DNA of 64,000 nucleotides from DASQYE01 sp036389675 (GCA_036389675.1 DASVWI010000040.1:248001-312000); one strand, 5' to 3'; counted from the stretch's first letter, positions 34,195 to 42,491 are shown. Notes: generated by a model not told the origin, from the letters alone. Numbers and translations are program-made.

Positions 34195-34824
34195 CTATAA
34201 ATCGTCTTCAATCTCTTCGACCTGTTCGAGCGCGCTGATGAGATGACGCGCTTCTTCCGAGCCGTACTCTATGGCCTGACATTCGAGCGCGTCGCGCGCC
34301 ACAGCCGCGTCGACCGGGTCTGTGAGAAGAGAGACCAGTACGGAGGTCGGAGCCTGCGCGAGCGCTTCGTGTGCCAGAGCGCGCACGACCGGATGCGCGG
34401 AGCGCGCGACCTCGCACAGCTCGCTCGGCGCGAAGCGTAGCGGTAGCGCATCGGCCAGCGCATCGATGCGCGCAAAGTCGTATTGCTTGTGCGCGCGCTC
34501 AACGAGCTGCGCGAAGACTTCCGCCGACTGCGTCTGGCTCTGAAGCACGGAGGCTGTGGTCTCGGCCATGCGCCGCAGGCTCTCAGCCTGTTCCGGGTTC
34601 AAAGAGACGCCGGCCTCAGCCGCGCGCTCGTCCAGCGCGGCCAGCAGGCGGCTCAATTCCCAGTCGGAGCGCGCATCGTAGGAAGGCGTGCGCGTGCGGC
34701 TGTTGTTGACCGCCGTGGCGGGTGTCGATTGCAAAGCGCCGACGATCAGCCTGCGTGCCTCAGAGCTTAAGCCCTCCCAGACACTGGCGACCCGCGCCCC
34801 GAAATCTTCAATTATCACTCTCAC
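34195..34824 (-). CDS. helical protein of unknown function
   Basis: 209 residues if started at the GTG 34824 (VRVIIEDFGARVASVWE), which has AGGAG 8 nt upstream. The longer frame to 34995 runs into the GGATGAA palindrome and codes for repeat-derived residues (FHPSAFILHPF), so it is rejected. The product is Ala- and Leu-rich, helical and acidic at the C-terminus (ISALEQVEEIEDDL). No motif is recognised. It converges with ispH and is divergent from the UPF0158 gene, with the palindrome in between. Confidence 0.6.
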   Translation of the reverse strand: MRVIIEDFGARVASVWEGLSSEARRLIVGALQSTPATAVNNSRTRTPSYDARSDWELSRLLAALDERAAEAGVSLNPEQAESLRRMAETTASVLQSQTQSAEVFAQLVERAHKQYDFARIDALADALPLRFAPSELCEVARSAHPVVRALAHEALAQAPTSVLVSLLTDPVDAAVARDALECQAIEYGSEEARHLISALEQVEEIEDDL

Positions 34825-34924
34825 AGTTGGCTCTCCTGCCTGCACTCCCGATGGAAGCTTTTCCACCCCGATGGTTGTACTATACCGCGAAAAGATAACC
34901 AATGGCGAACCGGAGGAAGAAAAA

Positions 34925-35012
34925 GGATGAAGGATGAAGGCGGAAGGATGAAAAGAATGCTTCTCTTGCTTAATAGCTTTTACTTCATCCTTCATCCTTC
35001 CGCCTTCATCCT
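34925..35012. repeat. palindromic element with heptamer arms (GGATGAA type)
   Basis: The left arm is GGATGAAGGATGAAGGCGGA then GGATGAA. The right arm is TTCATCCTTCATCCTTCCGC then TTCATCC. The loop AATGCTTCTCTTGCTTAATAGC is similar to the copy at 29431. It lies between divergent genes. Confidence 0.8.
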
Positions 35013-35026
35013 TGCTTTTACTGAGT

Positions 35027-35491
35027 ATGAGAAGTGAAGAGATTAATCGTGAGGCTTTAATCGCTGCCGTCGAAACAGAGCTGCCCGAGGTTGAGCATTA
35101 TCTAGACCTTCGGACGGGCGAGATTCTGATCGTCGTCAGCGGCCTCCCCGGGGATGTCGAGACGGGTGAGCTCGATGAGATAGCGCGCGACAACAGGCAG
35201 CTTGCGAGCCGCGTGCGCGCAGAACCGGATCGCTATGAGCCCGTGCCGCAAATCGCGCCGGAAGCCGCCTTCCGCTGGATGCAGGAATTCGCCGCGAGCA
35301 TCGCCGACGACGAGACGCGACACCGCTTGCAAAAGGTCTTGCGCGAATGCGCCGACGCCTGCTTCGAGGCTTTTCGCCATGCCCTCATGGATATGCCCGA
35401 AGAGGAGCGCGAGCGCTGGTTCGCCTTTCGCAACGAAAAGATTTCGGAGTTTATAGACGCCTGGCTGGAAGGAAGAATCAACGACGAATGA
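35027..35491 (+). CDS. UPF0158 family protein
   Basis: A 154-aa soluble protein. The N-terminal part EHYLDLRTGEILIVVSGLPGD resembles the UPF0158 start (LDLxTGEV). Further on it has PEEERERWFAFRNEKISEFIDAWLE with the conserved Arg/Trp pattern of the family's C-terminus. I took the ATG at 35027, not 35012, because the earlier codons lie in the repeat. The function of the family is not known. Confidence 0.65.
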   Translation: MRSEEINREALIAAVETELPEVEHYLDLRTGEILIVVSGLPGDVETGELDEIARDNRQLASRVRAEPDRYEPVPQIAPEAAFRWMQEFAASIADDETRHRLQKVLRECADACFEAFRHALMDMPEEERERWFAFRNEKISEFIDAWLEGRINDE

Positions 35492-35546
35492 TCGACGGGC
35501 GTTGATGAGCTAACAGAGAAGTCGCGCCTGCTTCGCCCCCGCCCGT

Positions 35547-35783
35547 CTACGCCCGGTCATTGGCGGGCACGTTGTGATCTATGATCTCCGTGATGGTCGT
35601 GAAGGGAATCTTGACGATCTCGCCGCCGGCCACTTCCATCTTCAGGCTCGGCGTGGTCAATGCCTGTGTCGTTTTCATGCTGCGGACGATGCCGCGCACG
35701 CGATTGCCGTCCGCGGTCACTATCTCCACGTTGTCATGACCATAAAGCGGCTTGAGGGCTGCGAGAGCTTTGGTTACTTCCAC
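35547..35783 (-). CDS. 78-aa conserved-looking small protein, function unknown
   Basis: A small soluble protein with a GTG start. Its sequence is rich in beta-type residues (VEIVTADGNRVRGIVRSM, SLKMEVAGGEIVKIPFTTITEI) and could form a small barrel such as an SH3-like or Sm-like fold, though no family is recognised. A possible leader stem lies 37 nt upstream (35820-35855), with a TATGAT -10-like box near 35926. It converges with the UPF0158 gene. Confidence 0.5.
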   Translation of the reverse strand: MEVTKALAALKPLYGHDNVEIVTADGNRVRGIVRSMKTTQALTTPSLKMEVAGGEIVKIPFTTITEIIDHNVPANDRA

Positions 35784-35819
35784 TGTTTGTTTACCGCGCT
35801 TTCTTTGTTTCGATTAAGA

Positions 35820-35855
35820 GCCCACGCCGCGAATCCTCGCGAGTTTTTCGTGGGC
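35820..35855 (-). other. possible leader hairpin
   Basis: On the minus strand GCCCACG and CGTGGGC close a stem whose interior reads AAAAACTCGCGAGGATTCGCGG, itself able to form CGCGA/TCGCG pairs. It lies in the 5' leader of the 78-aa gene. It may be a regulatory hairpin or a chance palindrome in GC-rich DNA. The rest of the 290-nt gap 35784-36074 shows nothing else I can name. Confidence 0.3.
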
Positions 35856-36074
35856 CAATTTGAGCCTCATCTAAAGCACAGAGCGTGCCAGATGTGCCTC
35901 TGTTCTGCCGTGTTGCGTTATCATAGCGCAAAAATGGGGAAGCGTCGCGCCCCGAGCGGCGTCCCCGGCGGTGCAGAAAATCTTGACGGCGCATCAACAA
36001 CGTGCAACCGTAGTGCTCGGATTGACGTATAAACGCACAGGAAACCGTATTCTTCCTCGAATGGTTAAGAGATC

Positions 36075-37103
36075 ATGCAACCCGAACCCGAACATACTGG
36101 CGCGCGCGGCAACTCCGAAGAGATAACAGTTTGCCCTAACTGTCATGTCGCCATGCCGAGCACGATGCGCTTTTGCCGCCTGTGCGGCTTTCGTCTGGGC
36201 GAGGGCGTGGCGGAGTATGCCGAGACGGTGCGACTGCCGAATCAGAAGAGCGCCGCGCCGGCAGGAACAGCTCAACAGGGTGCAGCGCCGCACGGCGTCA
36301 GAGATTGGTCGGCCATGGCGCACGCAGGGCCGGCGCAGCAGCAGCCCGCCGGTCATGCTTCGGCCCACATCGATAAAGTGGGGGGCAAGCGCCGCCGCAA
36401 GCGCACGCCCTGGATTCTCTGGGTCGTGCTGGGCGTCACGATCGCCTCCGTGACGGGCGGCGGATTGCTGTCGCCTTTCGGGCTGCGTAGCACGGGTCGC
36501 AACGCCGCGATGCGTAATGCCAAGCGCTCCTACGTCGGCGTCGAAGGATTGAAGACGACGACGGGCGGCGCGACCTTCGACTATGTCAATCCGCCGGGCT
36601 CGGCGGCGGACAAAGCCGGTCTCATCGGCGGCGACGTGATTACGACTTTCGACGGCCAGCCGGTGACAGACAAAGACCAGCTCATGAAGCTGCTCGTCGC
36701 GATTCCCGTCGGCAAGACCGTCGAGGTCGTCTTTATACGCGACGGCCAGACTAAGACCACACAGTTGACGACCATCTCCAGAGAGGAGAACAGCCGGCTC
36801 GACGAATTGTTCGACGCGCGGCCCGAAGGCAAAGGCTATCTGGGCATTGACGATATGGAGCGCGTCGCCGTGCCGGGAACGAACATCTACGGCGTGGAGA
36901 TAGAGGTTCAACAGAACAGGCCCGCAGACATCGCGGGGCTGCGCGACGGCGACATCATCATCGAATACGATTCGATTCCCATACGCACGAGCCGCGAGCT
37001 GGGAATGCGTATTGATCGCACCATTCCGGGCAGTCAGGTGAAGGTCGTTGTCATGCGCGAAGGCGAGCGCCTAGAAATTCCCGTCAAGGTCGGTAAGGAA
37101 TAA
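36075..37103 (+). CDS. zinc-ribbon/TM protein with two PDZ domains
   Basis: A 342-aa protein. An N-terminal zinc ribbon (CPNCHVAMPSTMRFCRLCG) is cytoplasmic, followed by a linker and one transmembrane helix (TPWILWVVLGVTIASVTGGG). Two PDZ domains then lie outside. The first begins YVGVEGL.. and contains GSAADKAGLIGGDVITTF; the second contains GYLGIDDM and ADIAGLRDGDIIIEYD. HtrA-type proteases have such PDZ pairs, but there is no trypsin domain here. It may bind unfolded or C-terminal peptides as a sensor or scaffold. The partner is not obvious. Confidence 0.8.
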   Translation: MQPEPEHTGARGNSEEITVCPNCHVAMPSTMRFCRLCGFRLGEGVAEYAETVRLPNQKSAAPAGTAQQGAAPHGVRDWSAMAHAGPAQQQPAGHASAHIDKVGGKRRRKRTPWILWVVLGVTIASVTGGGLLSPFGLRSTGRNAAMRNAKRSYVGVEGLKTTTGGATFDYVNPPGSAADKAGLIGGDVITTFDGQPVTDKDQLMKLLVAIPVGKTVEVVFIRDGQTKTTQLTTISREENSRLDELFDARPEGKGYLGIDDMERVAVPGTNIYGVEIEVQQNRPADIAGLRDGDIIIEYDSIPIRTSRELGMRIDRTIPGSQVKVVVMREGERLEIPVKVGKE

Positions 37104-37107
37104 TCAC

Positions 37108-37440
37108 TCAGGCGCGGCTCGCGTAATCGCGCAGCCGCGCTTCCATCTCACGTCGCACATCTTCGCGATCCTCTTCGGCCTCGTCAGCCTCAAATGTCTC
37201 AAAGAGCGCGTAGGGCGTGTCGGCCACCAGTCGCAATTCCCACGCTTCGCGTCCGGCGTGCGACGGTCGCGCAAACCACAGCGCATCAACCGTCGCTTCC
37301 TCCCACAGGACATTCCCCGGAAAAGTTTCCGTCAAGCCGAGCGCGGCGCGCGTCTCCGGGCGCACGAGCGCACGCGCCAGCCGCCAGCCGTGCGTGCTGT
37401 ACCGATCAATGATTTCATTAAATCGCTCAATCTGGCTCAT
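37108..37440 (-). CDS. 110-aa protein of unknown function
   Basis: Starting at ATG 37440 (MSQIERFNEIID), the product is soluble and acidic. ALWFARPSHAGREAWELRLVAD is the most distinct stretch, and the Glu-rich C-terminal helix is EADEAEEDREDVRREMEARL. The longer frame upstream runs into a dispersed repeat and is rejected. It is convergent with the PDZ gene, with only 4 nt between stop codons. No family is recognised. Confidence 0.5.
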   Translation of the reverse strand: MSQIERFNEIIDRYSTHGWRLARALVRPETRAALGLTETFPGNVLWEEATVDALWFARPSHAGREAWELRLVADTPYALFETFEADEAEEDREDVRREMEARLRDYASRA

Positions 37441-37446
37441 GACTAT

Positions 37447-37543
37447 CAGGATAAAAACTGACATCAGGATAAAATGCAAAAGCATAGGGTGGTGAACGCG
37501 TCTGTGCTTTCCTTATCCTGAGAATCTCTGTCCCTCCCTGTTC
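37447..37543 (-). repeat. 95-bp dispersed repeat, inverted copy 1
   Basis: Its reverse complement matches 39362-39457 over about 95 bp with only a handful of differences (shared core GCACAGACGCGTT then ACCACCCTATGCTTTTGC). The copies are in opposite orientation, 1.8 kb apart, and flank the DUF4878-like and M15-like genes. Confidence 0.85.
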
Positions 37544-37549
37544 ATTCCT

Positions 37550-37966
37550 TTATCCCTGCTTTCTGTTAACGGTCCTGTCGAGCGCGAGTTTCCATGCGCC
37601 GTCTTCTTTGACGAACTCGACGATCTCCCACCGGGCTGCCTGTGCGTGCCTGATCTCAAGGGTCGTGGCATCATCGATGACCGTCTCATTGCGCGTCTCG
37701 GGCATCTGCTGCGGCATCGCTTCGGCATTGGCCCGCAGACCGTCGTCGGTGGTCTTGTGCGCCGCCCTCGCCATCTCCGCAAAATATTTCAGCGTGCCTT
37801 GCGAGAGGGTCTTCTTCATGCCCGCCGTGTCCCGTTTGAGAGCGGCCTCGTAGTAGGTCTTAAAGGCAGCGGCGGGCGTTTGTTCGCGACGGCAAGCCGC
37901 CGCCGTCGCCGCGAGCATCAGGGCCGCGAGCGCAAGAGAGAACAGTTTTTTCCGTCGCAGCTTCAT
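37550..37966 (-). CDS. lipoprotein, DUF4878-like
   Basis: A 138-aa protein with a lipoprotein-like signal (FSLALAALMLAATAAAC). The mature domain reads TPAAAFKTYYEAALKRDTAGMKKTLS and ends WEIVEFVKEDGAWKLALDRT. That pattern is the NTF2-like fold of DUF4878, in which a cone-shaped pocket binds an unknown ligand. It lies between the two inverted repeat copies and is divergent from the M15-like gene. The start codon region (37967-38185) holds the promoters. Confidence 0.7.
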   Translation of the reverse strand: MKLRRKKLFSLALAALMLAATAAACRREQTPAAAFKTYYEAALKRDTAGMKKTLSQGTLKYFAEMARAAHKTTDDGLRANAEAMPQQMPETRNETVIDDATTLEIRHAQAARWEIVEFVKEDGAWKLALDRTVNRKQG

Positions 37967-38185
37967 CTTGATCTATCAAGCCAGCGCTCTCAACATTTTT
38001 TAAGGGCCGGAGATAAGGGGCAGCGAAGTATACCTTATTCAAAACAGGACGTTCCAGGCGGTCGGCATCCGTGCGGGTGGATGGTGAGGACGGGTTGGGC
38101 CTGTGCCCTGTTTTAACAGGCGCGCGCCGATTGCGCTCATGCCTTTGTTGACCGCGCAGCCCTGGGCCAACTATGATTCGCGGTA

Positions 38186-39337
38186 ATGATTGAGCGAAAC
38201 CGGCGCACGCAGTTATTTAAAGATAAAGGCTCTGCCAGAGGTCATGCGCCGACCCTGTTACCACAACACAAGAGCGCCGCGGCGGACGCCGTCTATCGCC
38301 CGAAGGTCTCGAAGCCGTTATCGGCCCTCTGCATTATGATGGCTTTGACGGGCGGCGCATGGCTCGCGACAGGCTGCGCTCAGACAAAGCGAGAGCCCGC
38401 CGCGCTCGAAGCCCAGCAGCAGCAGCAACAGCGCCCGCGCCGCGCACAGGATAACGCGAACACAACCGCGCCGCCGTCGTCGCCGCCGAGCGCAAACGGC
38501 AGGGAAAAGACCGACTCCATGAATTCTGAGGCAAACGCGGAGGAGAGAAAGGCGGAAGCCGCTCCGTCCTCGTTTTACATCGCTCTCGAAAAAGCCCTTG
38601 CCGAGCGTGGGGCGACCGTGGAGAATGTCTGCGACCGGCAGGACTCGGTCTCGCGCCGCATACTGGAGGATTACGGCGCGATCTTTGTGGCGAGCAAGCA
38701 GGTAAAGCCTCCGCCCGTCTGCATGTTCGAGAGCGAGGCGGACGTGACGAAGTTTCAGCGCGAGGCGACATTCACGACGGAAGTCATCGCCGGGTCGCGC
38801 ATAGAGCTGCAACCGGCGGCGATGAAGGCGCTACAGGAGGCGCGCGCCGAAGCAGGCGAGCAGGGATTGAGCATCACGCCGCGCGGCGGGTCGGAGGCGG
38901 CGCGTCGCAGCTACGACGGCACGCTGCGCCTCTGGAACTCTCGTTTTCTTCCGGCGCTCGCCTACTGGAAAGGGCGCGGCAGACTCTCCGACGAACAGGT
39001 CGCGCGCCTGCGCCGGGCGTCGCTCAGGGAACAGGTGCGAGAAGTCCTGGAGCTGGAAAAGAGGGGCATCTTTTTCAGCAAAGACCTCTCGAAGTCGATT
39101 CTTTATTCGGTGGCCGCGCCCGGCACATCGCAGCATCTCTCGATGCTCGCTTTCGATGTCTCGCAGTTCGGCAACGCACGCGTGCGGCGCATCCTCGCCC
39201 GTCACGGCTGGTTTCAAACCGTCAAGAGCGACCTGCCGCACTTCACCTATCTCGGCGTCGAAGAAAAAGATCTACCGGCGCTTGGCCTACGCAGAGTTGA
39301 AACGGGCGGACAGGTCTTCTGGATACCAAACATCTGA
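38186..39337 (+). CDS. putative D-Ala-D-Ala carboxypeptidase-like (M15/VanY-type) protein
   Basis: A 383-aa protein with a hydrophobic stretch (LSALCIMMALTGGAWLATGC, possible lipoprotein site) after 45 polar residues, then a Gln/Pro/Asn-rich linker. The C-terminal 100 residues carry PGTSQHLSMLAFDVSQ and, later, LPHFTYLG. The spacing of His, Asp and His matches the zinc ligands of VanY-type carboxypeptidases (SxHxxGxAxD ... H), although the glycine is replaced. This suggests a peptidoglycan-trimming enzyme, but the assignment is by motif only. Confidence 0.55.
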   Translation: MIERNRRTQLFKDKGSARGHAPTLLPQHKSAAADAVYRPKVSKPLSALCIMMALTGGAWLATGCAQTKREPAALEAQQQQQQRPRRAQDNANTTAPPSSPPSANGREKTDSMNSEANAEERKAEAAPSSFYIALEKALAERGATVENVCDRQDSVSRRILEDYGAIFVASKQVKPPPVCMFESEADVTKFQREATFTTEVIAGSRIELQPAAMKALQEARAEAGEQGLSITPRGGSEAARRSYDGTLRLWNSRFLPALAYWKGRGRLSDEQVARLRRASLREQVREVLELEKRGIFFSKDLSKSILYSVAAPGTSQHLSMLAFDVSQFGNARVRRILARHGWFQTVKSDLPHFTYLGVEEKDLPALGLRRVETGGQVFWIPNI

Positions 39338-39361
39338 AAGGCAGGGATGAAAGCGGATTCA

Positions 39362-39457
39362 AACAGGGAGGGACAGGGATTCTCAGGATAAAGAGAGCAC
39401 AGACGCGTTTACCACCCTATGCTTTTGCATTTTATCCTGATGTCGGGTTTTATCCCG
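39362..39457 (+). repeat. 95-bp dispersed repeat, copy 2
   Basis: A near-identical inverse of 37447-37543, as described there. It lies between the M15-like gene and the zinc-ribbon operon. Sequence period and copy number elsewhere in the genome are unknown. Confidence 0.85.
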
Positions 39458-39524
39458 TCTATCTCCGGCCACCCCTGTTAATTCCTATCTTTCACCCCTT
39501 TGCTCTTAAAGGAGAACTCGATAA

Positions 39525-40115
39525 ATGATTTTCTGCACACAATGCGGACACCAAAATGATGATGCGGCGCGCTCGTGCGCCAACTGCGGCATGGCTTTTG
39601 GCGGGCAGACCGGCTCGACGCCTTTCACGACCGCCACGCCGCCGGGCACGGGGACGCAGGAAGCGGGAAGCCCCGGCGGGTGGGCCGCGACGCCCGCTTA
39701 CGGAGACCCAGCTTATAATATGCAGCAGGCGGCGGGGCGTCCGGGCCTCTACACAATCGGCGAGAAGCGTGACCCGATACTGGTGCTGGTGCTCTCTTTC
39801 GTGACCTGCGGCATCTATGCTTTCTACGAGATTTACAAAGTCTCTTCTGAGATCAGGGACTCGCTCGGACGACAGGATGTCAACCCGGCTCTGGATTTGG
39901 TGCTCGGGGTCGTCACCTGCGGGCTCTACTTCATCTACCTCGCCTACAGATACCCGCAGCTCATCCTTGAGATGCAGGACAGGGTGAGGCTGCCGCGCAA
40001 CGACATCTCTATGGTCTCGATCATTCTGGCCGTCTGCGGCCTCAGCGTCGTCAGTCTCTTTATGATTCAGACGGAGCTTAACAGGGTTTGGGATGCGGCG
40101 GGCGGTCAGCGGTGA
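39525..40115 (+). CDS. zinc-ribbon protein with DUF4234-type membrane domain
   Basis: A 196-aa protein. The N-terminal zinc ribbon is CTQCGHQNDDAARSCANCG. A linker precedes a DUF4234-like domain (DPILVLVLSFVTCGIYAFYEIYK, ALDLVLGVVTCGLYFIYLAY and a third helix). The family is inner-membrane and of unknown function. It opens a likely operon of five genes (39525-43301) with short gaps of 9-40 nt. Confidence 0.78.
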   Translation: MIFCTQCGHQNDDAARSCANCGMAFGGQTGSTPFTTATPPGTGTQEAGSPGGWAATPAYGDPAYNMQQAAGRPGLYTIGEKRDPILVLVLSFVTCGIYAFYEIYKVSSEIRDSLGRQDVNPALDLVLGVVTCGLYFIYLAYRYPQLILEMQDRVRLPRNDISMVSIILAVCGLSVVSLFMIQTELNRVWDAAGGQR

Positions 40116-40155
40116 GGTGGGCCAGCGCGCTTTCGTAAGCAGAAGGTAAAGAGTC

Positions 40156-40575
40156 ATGCAAGTAGCAGTCGAGAGATTCTTCGATCATGCTGCGACGCGC
40201 TGGCGGGCCTGGATAATTCTTCTGGGCCTGTCGGCGATGTTCATCATCAGCGCCCTCTGGCGTCCGTCGGACGACGGCATCATCCTGTGCCCTTTTCGCG
40301 CCATGACGGGTTATCCATGCCCGGGCTGCGGCATGACGCGCGCCTTCTCTGCCATCGCCCACGGCGAATTGTGGCGCGCGGTTCGTTACAATCCGCTCAG
40401 CCCCTTATTGTTTCTGGCGGCGATAGCAATCTGGGCCAGCGCGGCGGCGACGCTTTTGAACTGGCAGGCGGCGCGCTCGGCGCTCGCGCGGCTGCGCCCC
40501 TCAGCTCTGGTCGTCAACGCGCTGATGGTGATCGTCGTGCTCTGGTGGATTACGCGTCTGGCGGTCGGGATATGA
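40156..40575 (+). CDS. DUF2752 membrane protein
   Basis: A 139-aa membrane protein. The signature CPFRAMTGYPCPGCGMTRAF and the following GELWRAVRYNPL stretch mark DUF2752, with two or three further hydrophobic helices. The four cysteines in the signature could hold a metal. Function unknown. It is the second gene of the zinc-ribbon operon. Confidence 0.82.
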   Translation: MQVAVERFFDHAATRWRAWIILLGLSAMFIISALWRPSDDGIILCPFRAMTGYPCPGCGMTRAFSAIAHGELWRAVRYNPLSPLLFLAAIAIWASAAATLLNWQAARSALARLRPSALVVNALMVIVVLWWITRLAVGI

Positions 40576-40603
40576 AGTGTGCCCGCCAGCGGAAGCCTTT
40601 GGA

Positions 40604-41518
40604 ATGAAACGCTGTCCAACATGCCGGAGCATTTATACGGATGACTCTCTGCGCTTCTGTTTGCAGGACGGCGCGACGCTCCGGAGTGTGGGCGATACGC
40701 CGTCCTCTTTCGACCCGGAAGTGACTTTGCGCGAGCAAGCGCCCGAGCGTTTGAGCGTTGACCCGCCCGCGACTGAGATTCTGGATGCGCGCGCGATGCC
40801 GACCATACGCACTGGGACGCCCGCCCAGACAGAGCATATTCGCTCGCGCGCGACCGACAACGCCCGGCAGGACATCTCCCCCGCGCCAAAGCCCTCAAGC
40901 CCCGCGCTCATCATTGCCGCCGTCAGCATCACCACGCTGCTCGTATTGGGCGCGGGCCTCGGCCTTGTGCTGTGGCTGCGGCGCGCTCCGGCGGGCAACG
41001 CTAACATGGCGACCGGACAGGGCAACGCACCTGCGGCAGCAAATCAAAACACGGGAGCTACAGGAAGCGCCAACGGCAACCGCAGCACAGCACAGAACAG
41101 GATTACTGCGACGGCTTCCTCGACACGACCCGCTCTGGCCGGTAATACTTACGAGGCGGACAAAGTCCTGGACGGACGTTTGATGACCGCCTGGGTTGAA
41201 GGCGTGAGCGGCCCCGGCCTCGGCGAGTGGATACGCTGCGATTTCGAGCGCGAAGTGACGCTTCAGCGCGTCTCAATCGCGCCCGGTTATTTCAAAAGCC
41301 AGCAGATTTGGGCCAGAAATAATCGCGTCGCGGCGGCGACCCTTTATTTCTCCGACGGCAACTCGCGCCAGTTCCGCTTTCCTGATCGGATGGAAGAACA
41401 ACTGCTCGAACTCGGGGCCGTCAGGACGAGCTGGGTGCGTATCGTTATCGACGAAGTGTATGCGGGAGCAGACCCGGACACGGCCATCTCTCAACTGGCA
41501 TTTGAGTGGGAGCGGTAA
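40604..41518 (+). CDS. zinc-ribbon/TM protein with NADase-type glycan-binding domain
   Basis: A 304-aa protein starting MKRCPTCRSIYTDDSLRFCL, a zinc ribbon shared with the two following genes. A Pro/Thr linker and one transmembrane helix (LIIAAVSITTLLVLGAGLGL) follow. The C-terminal domain resembles the NADase-type glycan-binding (discoidin-like) fold, with AWVEGVSGPGLGEWIRCDFE and YFSDGNSRQFRFPD. The first gene-like ATG is 40604; the frame opens earlier without a ribosome site. Likely topology: ribbon in the cytoplasm, sugar-binding domain outside. Confidence 0.75.
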   Translation: MKRCPTCRSIYTDDSLRFCLQDGATLRSVGDTPSSFDPEVTLREQAPERLSVDPPATEILDARAMPTIRTGTPAQTEHIRSRATDNARQDISPAPKPSSPALIIAAVSITTLLVLGAGLGLVLWLRRAPAGNANMATGQGNAPAAANQNTGATGSANGNRSTAQNRITATASSTRPALAGNTYEADKVLDGRLMTAWVEGVSGPGLGEWIRCDFEREVTLQRVSIAPGYFKSQQIWARNNRVAAATLYFSDGNSRQFRFPDRMEEQLLELGAVRTSWVRIVIDEVYAGADPDTAISQLAFEWER

Positions 41519-41552
41519 ATCGTATAACGTTAAGCCGGATGGGATTTAGAGA

Positions 41553-42482
41553 ATGAAACGCTGTCCAACATGCCAGAGCATTTATACGGATGACTCTCTA
41601 CGGTTTTGCCTGCAAGACGGCGCGCCGCTTCAAGGCGTAAGCAGCGGCAGCGGCGGCGGAGCATCCGCCTTCGACGCGGAGAAGACGCTACGGATAGAGT
41701 CTGCGGAGCGCCGCGATGAGCCGCCGCCGACAGAGATCATCAGCCCTTCGGCTCTGCCGACGTACCCTTCATCAAAATCGCCCGCGACCATCCCGCAACA
41801 GTCGCGCCCGACCGAATTCGCCGCACATAATCCGACCGCCCAGCCTGCTCCTGCCGCGTCAAAGAACAACGTGCTGGTCATTCCCGTCACGATTGCCGCC
41901 ACAGTGTTGTTGCTCGTGCTCGGGGGCTTAGGCGCGTGGCTTCTCTTCGGCAGTAAAGACAGTGCCGGGCCGGGCAATGCGCGCGTCGACGGAGAGCGCA
42001 CGACCAGAACAACGACGAACACCAGCAGCAGCCCGGCAGCTTCGCCCTCCGCGACGACGAGCCCTACGCCCGCCGCCTCGCCCGTTGACTTGGCGGCGGT
42101 GCGAAATGAAGTGACCGCTCTTTTGAACGGCTGGGCGGAGTCTTCCATGTCGCGCGACATCAACGCGCACATGAGCTATTACGCCGACACGCTCGATACC
42201 TACTACACGAAGACGAACGTGAGCGCGGCCAATGTGCGCGCCGACCGCGAGCGGGCATACGAGACCTATTCCTCGCTCGACATCGCCCTGAGCAATATTG
42301 AGATTAAGCCGGAATCTGCGGGCGACCGCGCCACAGCCGTCTTCGATAAGACGTGGAGCTTCGAGGGCGAGGAGAAAGCGACTTCCGGCTCGGTGCAGCA
42401 AAAGCTCTGGCTGGCTAAGACGGGTGGCCGCTGGCGCATTACCGGCGAAAAGGATTTACAGGTTTACTACGTCAATAAATAA
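41553..42482 (+). CDS. zinc-ribbon/TM protein with NTF2-like domain
   Basis: A 309-aa protein with the same N-terminal ribbon (MKRCPTCQSIYTDDSLRFCL), a linker and a transmembrane helix (VLVIPVTIAATVLLLVLGGL). A Thr/Ser/Pro-rich spacer follows, and then an NTF2/SnoaL-like domain (VTALLNGWAESSMSRDINAHM, YYADTLDTYYTKTNVS, ending GGRWRITGEKDLQVYY). Such domains bind small ligands or act as scaffolds. It is the fourth gene of the operon and a paralogue of the neighbours at the N-terminus only. Confidence 0.75.
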   Translation: MKRCPTCQSIYTDDSLRFCLQDGAPLQGVSSGSGGGASAFDAEKTLRIESAERRDEPPPTEIISPSALPTYPSSKSPATIPQQSRPTEFAAHNPTAQPAPAASKNNVLVIPVTIAATVLLLVLGGLGAWLLFGSKDSAGPGNARVDGERTTRTTTNTSSSPAASPSATTSPTPAASPVDLAAVRNEVTALLNGWAESSMSRDINAHMSYYADTLDTYYTKTNVSAANVRADRERAYETYSSLDIALSNIEIKPESAGDRATAVFDKTWSFEGEEKATSGSVQQKLWLAKTGGRWRITGEKDLQVYYVNK

Positions 42483-42491
42483 GAGGCGCAG

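Noticed and set aside
34825..34995. N-terminal extension of the 34195 gene
   Set aside because: The residues come from the GGATGAA palindrome; the GTG at 34824 has a good ribosome-binding site.
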